A DNA stretch of 64,000 nucleotides from the NCBI RefSeq assembly GCF_963677075.1, contig NZ_OY781873.1, positions 3,001,715 to 3,065,714 of the forward strand, in the 5' to 3' direction. The position numbers and the translations under genes were made by a program. This document shows, piece after piece, positions 42,761 through 50,091 of the stretch. The DNA is from an uncultured Sphaerochaeta sp. (GTDB lineage: Bacteria > Spirochaetota > Spirochaetia > Sphaerochaetales > Sphaerochaetaceae). The first letter of the stretch is position 1; each line of letters opens with the position of its first letter. Below the pieces are notes generated by a model that was not told the DNA's origin, made no database searches, and worked only from the letters and a program-made list of their open reading frames with translations.

Positions 42761-43405
42761 TCAGACCTCCCTCACATCCAGCAACTGTGACACATAGGGC
42801 TTTACAAGCTCCACCACCTTGCTGATGGATGCTCCTTGCACCTTGATGGTACAGATGGCATTGGTGGGATCGGTTCCCATGAAGGTACCAAAGGTTATGA
42901 TATCAATCCCTGCTTCGCTCAGCACCTGACTGATCTTTGCGATGGTTCCAGGCTTGTCTTCAACCACAAAGGTAAGGCGTACCCCGAAGTGGCGTGCACC
43001 AAAGAGCTCAAGCAGAATCTTGAACATATCACTCTTTGTCACAATTCCGATCAACTGCTGTCCTTCAAGTACAGGAAGGCTGCTCAGGTCTTGGTCAACC
43101 ATCATGCGTGCGGCTTCCTCAACCGTGGTATCCTTGGTAATGGAAACCACGTTCTTACTCATAAGCTTCTTGACCGTAAGCTTGCTCAACAGGTAAGCCA
43201 TCTCATGGATAGAGAGACTTGTCGCAGGAGAAGGTGTGGCATACAAGATATCCTTTTCAGTTAAAATACCAACCAGCCGCTTCTCTTTATCGAGCACAGG
43301 AAGTCGGTGAACCTTCTCCTGCTTCATCAAGGTAGATGCCTCCGCGATGGACATATCGGGAGTAGCTGTAACAGGATTGCGCGTCATTCTTCGTTCGATA
43401 ATCAT
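42761..43405 (-). CDS. CBS-CBS-ACT domain protein (AcuB-like)
   Basis: The 214-aa protein has two CBS domains (about 7-60 and 78-130) with MTRNPVTATPDMSIAEA and LMSKNVVSITKDTTVEEAA, and a C-terminal ACT domain (about 140-214). CBS pairs bind adenine nucleotides and ACT domains bind amino acids, so it is a likely ligand-sensing regulator with no catalytic part. AGGAGA precedes the ATG. It is translated just before the Smr gene without a gap. Next upstream is the branched-chain amino-acid transporter operon, a possible functional link through the ACT domain. Confidence 0.85.
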   Translation of the reverse strand: MIIERRMTRNPVTATPDMSIAEASTLMKQEKVHRLPVLDKEKRLVGILTEKDILYATPSPATSLSIHEMAYLLSKLTVKKLMSKNVVSITKDTTVEEAARMMVDQDLSSLPVLEGQQLIGIVTKSDMFKILLELFGARHFGVRLTFVVEDKPGTIAKISQVLSEAGIDIITFGTFMGTDPTNAICTIKVQGASISKVVELVKPYVSQLLDVREV

Positions 43406-43462
43406 ATGGATCTCCTACCATCTAAGCATACTATAATTCATGCCATCGTGAATTTCCAGTAA

Positions 43463-44221
43463 TTATTCGCCCAGATAGGCTGCCCGTACCTTCTCATTCT
43501 CCAAAAGTGCGGAGGATGCATCACTCAGAACAATTCTACCATTCTCCATGACATACCCTTCAGAGGAAGCCTTCAGTGCCATACGGGCGTTCTGTTCGAC
43601 CAGAAAGACTGTTACCTTGTCCTGCTGGTTGATCAAGGCAATCTTCTCGAAGATGTCTGCAATTACCAGTGGGGCGAGACCGAGTCCAGGTTCGTCCAGA
43701 AGGATCAGGCGTGGCCCACTCATCAGAGCCCTGGCAATGGCCATCATCTGCTGTTCGCCCCCACTAAGGGATCGGGTCTTCTGTCTTCTTCTTGCTCCAA
43801 GAATGGGAAAGAAGTCATACATGGACTCCTTGCGTTCCGCGATCAAGGCATCATCCCGTACAAGAAAGGCCCCCATATCGAGATTCTCTTCAACAGTCAT
43901 ATCAGCAAAGACACGTCTGCCTTCGGGAACCAAGCTGATTCCCTTTGCTGCAATCAAATCAGTGGTGAGTATCTTCGAGCGCTTGCCTTGCTTGGATCCA
44001 GCACTCTTAGCCCTGCAGATCTCCTCTCCATCAAAGATGATGGAGCCTGAATCCAAAGGCTCCTGCCCTACGATGGACTTAAGCAAGGTACTCTTGCCAC
44101 TTCCATTCGCTCCGATAAGGCAGACGATATCACCTTCATTGACATGCATACTGACCTGTTTCAGTGCCTTGATGTTCCCATAGGAAACAGAAATGTCATC
44201 TATCGTGAGCAGCTCTTTCAT
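43463..44221 (-). CDS. livF: branched-chain amino-acid ABC transporter ATPase LivF
   Basis: LivF is the second ATPase of the LIV transporter. The 252-aa protein has Walker A GANGSGKST, signature LSGGEQQMMAIARALM, Walker B LILLDEPGLGLAP and a switch His after EQN. The LSGGEQQMM form and the EGRRVF motif mark LivF. A lysine-rich insertion (about residues 75-90, SAGSKQGKRSKI) before the Q-loop region is unusual. It overlaps livG by ATGA and is the last gene of livKHMGF. Confidence 0.94.
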   Translation of the reverse strand: MKELLTIDDISVSYGNIKALKQVSMHVNEGDIVCLIGANGSGKSTLLKSIVGQEPLDSGSIIFDGEEICRAKSAGSKQGKRSKILTTDLIAAKGISLVPEGRRVFADMTVEENLDMGAFLVRDDALIAERKESMYDFFPILGARRRQKTRSLSGGEQQMMAIARALMSGPRLILLDEPGLGLAPLVIADIFEKIALINQQDKVTVFLVEQNARMALKASSEGYVMENGRIVLSDASSALLENEKVRAAYLGE

Positions 44222-44997
44222 TCTTCATCCTTACCGAGATAGGCCTCGATGACACTCGGGTTTTTCTTGATCTCATGGGGAGTCCCCTGGGCAAGTTTCT
44301 GCCCATAGTTGAGGACAGTGATGGTATCACAGATGTTCATCACCAGTTTCATGTCATGCTCGATCAGAACAACCGTAATTCCCAAGTCCCTGATCTTTCT
44401 GATGGTGGACATCAGATGGTCAGTCTCCTGTGGGTTCATGCCGGCTGCTGGTTCATCCAAGAAAAGCAGCTTTGGGTCGGTAGCAAGCGCACGAGCAATC
44501 TCAAGTTCACGTTGCTTTCCATAGGGAAGATTCTTTGCAAGCTCATTCTTGGAAGCGCCCATATCGAAAAAATCGAGCCAGTCCAATGCTTTTTCATAGA
44601 TCTCTTCTTCCTCTTCCCTTAACTTCACATAGCTCTTGACAGCGTTGAGAAAACGTCCCTTGGTTTCACTATTCCCGGTTTTGAAATGTCTACCGATCAT
44701 GACATTCTCAACGACGGTGAGTTCCTTGAAGAGGCGGATATTCTGGAAGGTACGTGCGATACCCATCCTACAGATCTTATGAGCCGGATAGCCGGTGATC
44801 TCCTTATTGTTGAACCAAACCTTTCCAGAGGAAGGAATATCAAGACCGGTCATATTGTTGAACAGGGTGGTCTTGCCAGCCCCATTGGGTCCGATAAGAC
44901 CGGTGATCAGTCCACTTTCCACCTCAAAATCAACTTTATTGACGGCAACAACGCCTCCGTAAGCTCTGGTAAGAGCCTCTGTTTCCAACAGAATCAT
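44218..44997 (-). CDS. livG: branched-chain amino-acid ABC transporter ATPase LivG
   Basis: LivG is the first ATPase of the LIV transporter. The 259-aa protein has Walker A GPNGAGKTT, the LivG-type GIARTFQNIRLF, signature NLPYGKQRELEIARALA, Walker B LLFLDEPAAGMNPQE and switch LIEHDM. The PYGKQR form of the signature is characteristic of LivG. Overlaps with both neighbours (4 bases each) show tight coupling. Confidence 0.95.
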   Translation of the reverse strand: MILLETEALTRAYGGVVAVNKVDFEVESGLITGLIGPNGAGKTTLFNNMTGLDIPSSGKVWFNNKEITGYPAHKICRMGIARTFQNIRLFKELTVVENVMIGRHFKTGNSETKGRFLNAVKSYVKLREEEEEIYEKALDWLDFFDMGASKNELAKNLPYGKQRELEIARALATDPKLLFLDEPAAGMNPQETDHLMSTIRKIRDLGITVVLIEHDMKLVMNICDTITVLNYGQKLAQGTPHEIKKNPSVIEAYLGKDEE

Positions 44998-45911
44998 TGT
45001 TCACCTCCTGTGGTGGATGCAGCACGCTTGCGATACCGGGTTGCCTCTCTTCCAAGAATCCCCTGTGGTCTCCAGATCATCATAACAACCAGTATCAAAC
45101 CAAACAGGATCTGCTTGAACTGGGGAGGGATGACACTGGACAGTCCGGTGAGCTGAGGAAAATAGCTGATGAACTGGATGATGAAAGCACCCAGGATCGA
45201 GGCCTTGAAATTGCCCATACCCCCAAGAACCACCATACAAAGCACCATAACCGAAACCATGAAGGTATAGGTTCCAGGGGTGACTGAGAGAGTAAACGCT
45301 GCCTGCAAGGAACCTGCAATACCTGCTACCGAAGCACCAAGAATAAATGCATAGACCTTGTACTTTGTGATGTTGATACCCATGGATTGGGCGGCAATCT
45401 CATCTTCCCTGACTGCAGCCAGGGCACGACCCATTCTCGAGCGAGCCAAACGCTGGAAGAGAATGTAGGCAATGATTACAAATACAATCACCATCACCAG
45501 GAAGGCATACTTCTTGTAAGGATTGATGGTGAATCCCAAGATGGCAGGCATGGGGATTCTCTGGATACCCATCGGACCGTTTGTCAGTGAGTCCCAGTTG
45601 TTCAATACGTTGCGTACAATTTCACCAAACCCCAGGGTAGCGATAGCCAGATAGTCACCCTTGAGTCTGAGAGTCGGTAGTCCGATCAACAAACCAAAGA
45701 GGGCACTTACCACGAATGCTACAGGAAGCGTGGCCCAGAATGACCAGCCAAATTGTGTGGTAAGAATTGCCGTTGCATAGGATCCTATGGCAAAGAACCC
45801 TGCCTGGGTAAGACTGAGCATACCACCGTAACCGGTGATGACGTTCTGTCCGATTGCCATAAGGGCATAGATACCTGAGTAAATCAATATCAGTAGAAAA
45901 AAGTTAAGCAT
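44994..45911 (-). CDS. livM: branched-chain amino-acid ABC transporter permease LivM
   Basis: This 305-aa inner-membrane permease has about eight helices. It has the LivM pattern (NVITGYGGMLSLTQAGFFAIGSY near the start, and ALAAVREDEIAAQSMGIN as the cytoplasmic coupling loop that meets the ATPases). AAGGAGAAGG precedes the ATG. It pairs with LivH to form the channel. Confidence 0.94.
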   Translation of the reverse strand: MLNFFLLILIYSGIYALMAIGQNVITGYGGMLSLTQAGFFAIGSYATAILTTQFGWSFWATLPVAFVVSALFGLLIGLPTLRLKGDYLAIATLGFGEIVRNVLNNWDSLTNGPMGIQRIPMPAILGFTINPYKKYAFLVMVIVFVIIAYILFQRLARSRMGRALAAVREDEIAAQSMGINITKYKVYAFILGASVAGIAGSLQAAFTLSVTPGTYTFMVSVMVLCMVVLGGMGNFKASILGAFIIQFISYFPQLTGLSSVIPPQFKQILFGLILVVMMIWRPQGILGREATRYRKRAASTTGGEQ

Positions 45912-45912
45912 A

Positions 45913-46830
45913 TTACACCTTCTCCTTTTCGACCTTGCCGAACAGTCCTTCCGGCTTGATCAAGAGAATGAGAATCAATACACCAAAGGCAATGGTATCC
46001 TTCAGACCGGTAGGAATACCAAAGATGGCAACACCAAAAGTTTCCAATACTCCGAGCAAGATTCCTCCGAACATGGCTCCGCTGATATTCCCGATTCCGC
46101 CAACAACAGCAGCAACAAAGGCTTTAAGCCCTGTCATGGTGCCCATCGTAGCGTAAACCTTGAAGTCCAAGGCTATCAAGATACCACCGACTGCGGCCAA
46201 TGCGCTTCCGATTGCAAACGTCATACTGATAACCTTGTTAACATTGATTCCCATCAACATAGCTGTTCCCTGATCCAAGCTGGTTGCGCGCATGGCCTTC
46301 CCCATCCTGGTCTTATCAACAAAGAGCTTGAGAATGATCATCATAATCAAGGAGACGCTCAAGATAAGAATCTGGTGAGGCGTGATAACGACCTCCCCGA
46401 TATGAACCGGCGTATTGTCAAAGGGATAGTTGAATTTTCTGGAGTGTGTACCAAAGGCCCACGCCGCACTGTTGGAGAGTATGAATGAAACACCAATAGC
46501 GCTGAGAAGCGGGGCAAGTCTGGTTGCTCCCCGTAGCGGTTTATACGCAATACGCTCAATGGACATGCCAAGTACGGCGCTGAACCCCATACTGATAAGC
46601 ATGGCAAGGAAGAAGGCTATCAGTGTCCATGTTCCAAGCGGGGCATCCCCTCTCAGTCCATCAAACACAAACAAACCAATATAAGCCCCAGCCATTAATA
46701 TGTCACCATGGGCGAAGTTGATAAATTTCAGAATGCCATACACCATGGTGTACCCCAGGGCTATCAGGGCATAGATGCCCCCCAAGGTCAGGCCATTCAT
46801 CAAATGTTGAAAGAATTCGGCAATTCCCAC
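45913..46830 (-). CDS. livH: branched-chain amino-acid ABC transporter permease LivH
   Basis: This 305-aa permease has about eight helices: QHLMNGLTLGGIYALIALGYTMVYGIL opens it as in LivH, and KAMRATSLDQGTAMLMGINV is the coupling loop. The start is GTG with AAGGAGAG upstream. It is the first gene after the livK-livH hairpin, so it is probably made at lower level than the binding protein. Confidence 0.94.
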   Translation of the reverse strand: MGIAEFFQHLMNGLTLGGIYALIALGYTMVYGILKFINFAHGDILMAGAYIGLFVFDGLRGDAPLGTWTLIAFFLAMLISMGFSAVLGMSIERIAYKPLRGATRLAPLLSAIGVSFILSNSAAWAFGTHSRKFNYPFDNTPVHIGEVVITPHQILILSVSLIMMIILKLFVDKTRMGKAMRATSLDQGTAMLMGINVNKVISMTFAIGSALAAVGGILIALDFKVYATMGTMTGLKAFVAAVVGGIGNISGAMFGGILLGVLETFGVAIFGIPTGLKDTIAFGVLILILLIKPEGLFGKVEKEKV

Positions 46831-46874
46831 GATGCTCTCTCCTTCATACGAAAACTAGTAGGTACGATAACATG

Positions 46875-46901
46875 AAAAGACCGGTGTAAACAACACCGGT
46901 C
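46875..46901 (-). terminator. hairpin with T-run between livK and livH (attenuator)
   Basis: GACCGGTGT and ACACCGGTC are perfect 9-bp arms around 5 nt, followed on the minus strand by TTTT. A partial terminator here would let the binding protein be made in excess over the membrane parts. Confidence 0.8.
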
Positions 46902-46939
46902 CTCCCATTTCCCGAGTAGACCGGGAAGCAACAGAGACC

Positions 46940-48112
46940 TTAGTCCACCTGGGTAAGGACTCCGTCAACAACGGTATAGGAACCGAGGTATTCAGGAGTA
47001 GTCCCGTTGACCTTGTAAAGTCCCTGGTATGCAACCAAGTCACCATTCTCTGCAAAGTTGATGGTACCGGAGACACCAGGATAATCCTTGGTGGCTGCAA
47101 CCGCATCACGGATGGCAGCACGGTCAAACTTACCAGTAGCCTTGTACACCTTGTCCATTGCCTGAAGCAGGATGTTTGCACCATCGTAGGCATTGGTAGC
47201 AAAACTATCAGGACCAACACCAAACTTGGCTTCATACTGTGCAACGAAATCACTGTATGCAGGACTTTCCTTGACCTTTGCAGGACCAACATAGATTACG
47301 CCATCGGTGAATTCACCAGCAAGGTCGTAAATCTCAGGGTTGGAGAATCCATCACAGGAGAGGAAAGGAGTACCCATTCCCAACTGACTGGCCTGCTCGA
47401 GAATCTGAGCCATCTCAGCGGTGTAGTTGGGGATGTAGATTGCTTCAGGATTGGCACTGCGAATCTTGGTAAGCTGGGTCTTGAAGTCCTTGTCGCCGAC
47501 CTGGAAGGATTCAGCAATGGTTACCTTTCCACCAGCTGCCTCGAATGCAGCAGTCATGCCTTCGTACAAACCCTGGCTGTAGTCATTTTTTGCATACAGG
47601 ACAGCAATATTGCGGTAGCCAAGCTCACCATAGAAATAGTTTCCAGCAACCTCACCCTGCAAACCGTCGGATACAACGGTGCGGAATACATAGTCACCAA
47701 TACTGGTGATATCAGCATGTGTTGCAGAGGGGCTGATCATAACAATGCCTTCACTCTGGACACGTTCACCAACAGCAAAGCTTACACCGGTGAATACAGG
47801 ACCAACAAGTCCAGCGATATTATCAACAGAGGAGAGTTTCTCAATTGCGGAAAGGCCCTTCTCAACGTTGCCCTCGGAATCTTCAGTAACGAGCACCACA
47901 GGTACCTTGCCACCAAATCCACCCTTTGCATTGAACTGTTCAACTGCAAGCATGGTAGAGTTGTTGCTAAGTACGCCATAGTTGGCATAGTCACCACTCA
48001 TTGGGCCCATGAAACCGATTTTTGGGCTGGATACTTCTCCGCCACCCTGTGCAAACAAGGGGGAAGCCAGCAAAGCCACCAGAATAAAACAGACAAACAG
48101 GCTTTTCTTCAT
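46940..48112 (-). CDS. livK: branched-chain amino-acid ABC transporter substrate-binding protein
   Basis: This 390-aa periplasmic binding protein of the Leu/Ile/Val type has a signal peptide (MKKSLFVCFILVALLASPLFA, cleaved before QGG; no lipobox) and a mature part with KIGFMGPMSGDYANYG, ISPSATHADITSIGDYVFRT and SCDGFSNPEIYDL, all family landmarks. The actual amino acid could be branched-chain or another. GGAGG precedes the ATG. It heads livKHMGF, with its own promoter. Confidence 0.92.
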   Translation of the reverse strand: MKKSLFVCFILVALLASPLFAQGGGEVSSPKIGFMGPMSGDYANYGVLSNNSTMLAVEQFNAKGGFGGKVPVVLVTEDSEGNVEKGLSAIEKLSSVDNIAGLVGPVFTGVSFAVGERVQSEGIVMISPSATHADITSIGDYVFRTVVSDGLQGEVAGNYFYGELGYRNIAVLYAKNDYSQGLYEGMTAAFEAAGGKVTIAESFQVGDKDFKTQLTKIRSANPEAIYIPNYTAEMAQILEQASQLGMGTPFLSCDGFSNPEIYDLAGEFTDGVIYVGPAKVKESPAYSDFVAQYEAKFGVGPDSFATNAYDGANILLQAMDKVYKATGKFDRAAIRDAVAATKDYPGVSGTINFAENGDLVAYQGLYKVNGTTPEYLGSYTVVDGVLTQVD

Positions 48113-48144
48113 ATTAGTACCTCCATATACTTATCGAACAAGCT

Positions 48145-48204
48145 GAAACATTTTCGTTTCGAAACATTGGTTAAGTTTATACATTAACTAGTATATTTAT
48201 GCAA
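48145..48204 (-). promoter_or_regulatory. livK promoter with downstream operator-like repeats
   Basis: On the minus strand TTGCAT (48204-48199), 17 bases, TATAAA (48181-48176). Just downstream, over the expected transcription start, are two GAAACATT copies (plus-strand 48145-48152 and 48161-48168) and the palindrome GTTTCGAAAC (48156-48165). This is a candidate repressor site for the liv operon. Confidence 0.65.
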
Positions 48205-48353
48205 TATTCAACCACGACAATTTGTAAATTTTCCTTTTATTACCGTAAATCTCTTCTGAAAGAGAAATATTATCGCAAGCTACAGAGTTTTAGTAGGGAA
48301 TTCTCTGATTTCGATTTATACTGGAGGAAGCAGAAAGACTCCAGGAGGTTCAT

Positions 48354-48797
48354 ATGGCAGAGAAAGTGGGTATGATTGCTGAATTCAAAAAATTCATCAC
48401 CAGGGGAAATGTAATTGATATGGCCGTCGGTATCATTATTGGTACTGCATTCAAGGAAATCATCAACTCCCTGGTAAAAGAAATCCTGATGCCTTTGATC
48501 GGGCTCTTCTTGGGTGGAGTAAGTTTCGTTGACCTGAAAATAGTCATTGCTGAGGCCACGGAACAAACCACTGAGGTTGCCATCATGTACGGGAACTTCA
48601 TCCAGAGAATCATCGACTTCCTCATCATCGCATTTGTAGTATTTATGATGGTCAGGACAATCAACAGAATCCGTGAACGAATTGAGGCCAGGAAGAAAGC
48701 TGAGGCTGCAGCAGAAGCAGAGGCAGCACCTCCTGCCCCAACCCCTGCTGATATCGTTTTGCTTACTGAAATCAGGGACCTGTTGAAGAAGAATTAA
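48354..48797 (+). CDS. mscL: large-conductance mechanosensitive channel
   Basis: MscL opens under membrane stretch to release solutes in osmotic downshock. The 147-aa protein has the cytoplasmic N-terminal helix, TM1 (NVIDMAVGIIIGTAFKEIINSLVKEILMP), a periplasmic loop, TM2 (about 80-105) and the charged C-terminal bundle (RERIEARKKAEA). GGAGG lies before the ATG and TATACT at 48317-48322 may be its -10. It is monocistronic. Confidence 0.96.
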   Translation: MAEKVGMIAEFKKFITRGNVIDMAVGIIIGTAFKEIINSLVKEILMPLIGLFLGGVSFVDLKIVIAEATEQTTEVAIMYGNFIQRIIDFLIIAFVVFMMVRTINRIRERIEARKKAEAAAEAEAAPPAPTPADIVLLTEIRDLLKKN

Positions 48798-48853
48798 ATT
48801 TAACTCGCCCCTTGCATCCTCTACCGGATTTGAGGTAGTATCGGCTGTGTGCT

Positions 48854-48927
48854 GCCCTCGTAGCTCAGCTGGATAGAGCACTTCCCTCCTAAGGAAGGGG
48901 TCGTGCGTTCGAATCGCGCCGGGGGCA
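48854..48927 (+). tRNA. tRNA-Arg (anticodon CCT)
   Basis: The 74-nt cloverleaf is complete: acceptor GCCCTCG with CGGGGGC (one G-T pair), D-stem GCTC/GAGC, anticodon stem CTTCC/GGAAG around CTCCTAA, and T-stem with TTCGAAT. The anticodon CCT reads AGG. CCA is not encoded. A strong terminator follows within 4 bases. Confidence 0.96.
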
Positions 48928-48930
48928 AGA

Positions 48931-48960
48931 AAGGCTGTTGGGAATCCCAACAGCCTTTTC
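48931..48960. terminator. terminator after tRNA-Arg, probably bidirectional
   Basis: AAGGCTGTTGGG and CCCAACAGCCTT form a 12-bp stem with 3 nt between the arms, followed by TTTTC on the plus strand. On the minus strand it ends the PIN-protein gene and is followed by TTTCTT. Confidence 0.92.
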
Positions 48961-48966
48961 TCATCT

Positions 48967-50079
48967 TTATAGAACTAGTACGAGAACGGATAGTATTAAC
49001 AACAGAGCCAGTAATACAATCAGGGAAATGCGGAGAACCTTGCTCCGCTTCATTCGTAGTCGGTTTTCCACGGTATCGCGGGAGCGTTCATATTCAAGCC
49101 GTGCTTCTTCCGCTTCCAGTCTCTTCTGCCGTTCTTCCTCGGCCTTCAGCTCAGCTTCCCGTTGTTGTTTGTTTACTGCATCCTGTTTTGCTTCCTGTTC
49201 CTTGAGGTCCAGGTAACAACGTCCACAGAGGACCATCCCCTCGCAATCATGCATGTCATCATAGTAGCTTTCATTACATTCAGGACAGATGTAGCAGCGT
49301 TTGAGTTTGCCTTCCTCAATAAGTTTGCAAACCACCATGCGATGGGTGGTATCTGTCTCTTTGCTCTTTCTTGAGAGGATGCGACGGTACCAGGGAAGTT
49401 TCTCTTGTTCAGCTTCCTTCTCCTCCAATTCCGTGGAGAGGCGAACAATTCGCTCACTCAAACCGCGGTCCTGGGTAATAAGCAGAAGGTTTCGTTTGCT
49501 GCCAATCTGCGAGAACAATCGTACAAGATGGTCATCAGCGATACCTTGGCTACCGGTATCCCCGATTCGAACCAAGCCTCGTTTTGCAAGGAACCGAATC
49601 AGATCAGGACGAATGGTGGACCGGATTCTCACCTCCCTGTCCTTCTCTGGATTGTCCTTAAGCCCATGCAGCTCCTCAAGGGTTTTCTCGAGGATGATCA
49701 GTTTTTTCTTGCGTCGCTTAAGAATGCTTTCAGCATTCGTGACAAAATGCAAGAACCAGTCCTTCTGGATGATGGGAGCGGTATCAACATAAATCTCGTC
49801 AAATGAGCGTAATTGCTCATCAAGCTCGGCTATGTATGTCTCATCAGGATTGAGAAATCGGCTCCTGTCGCCAATCTTGCTGGCTATCACCTCTCTATAC
49901 AGGTCCAGTTCCCCTGCAGGGTTCTGTGCCTCCAGGTTGATACCGACACTCCTGAGAATACTCGACACCTTCTCCTTGTTCAGTTTGAATTCAGAGGAGA
50001 GTATATCCACCGTATTTTCACTGGTGATGGTCTCCACATTTTGCTTTTTAGGAGGAGTCCTCCGTAAAAAATTTGCCAT
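48967..50079 (-). CDS. tail-anchored PIN-domain protein with zinc ribbon
   Basis: The 370-aa product has, in order, a PIN-like nuclease domain (about 90-215), a zinc ribbon (C262, C265, C268, C279, C285, C288), a long charged coiled coil (about 290-345) and one C-terminal membrane helix (349-370). The PIN acidic residues can be placed at D99, E135/E136, D182/D183 and D204 (LLLITQDRGLSERI), as in active RNases. There is no signal peptide, so the nuclease would face the cytoplasm, held at the membrane by its tail. I know no characterised protein of this layout. AGGA precedes the ATG; topA is 12 bases upstream and likely co-transcribed. Confidence 0.75.
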   Translation of the reverse strand: MANFLRRTPPKKQNVETITSENTVDILSSEFKLNKEKVSSILRSVGINLEAQNPAGELDLYREVIASKIGDRSRFLNPDETYIAELDEQLRSFDEIYVDTAPIIQKDWFLHFVTNAESILKRRKKKLIILEKTLEELHGLKDNPEKDREVRIRSTIRPDLIRFLAKRGLVRIGDTGSQGIADDHLVRLFSQIGSKRNLLLITQDRGLSERIVRLSTELEEKEAEQEKLPWYRRILSRKSKETDTTHRMVVCKLIEEGKLKRCYICPECNESYYDDMHDCEGMVLCGRCYLDLKEQEAKQDAVNKQQREAELKAEEERQKRLEAEEARLEYERSRDTVENRLRMKRSKVLRISLIVLLALLLILSVLVLVL

Positions 50080-50091
50080 TGTTTCCTGTCA

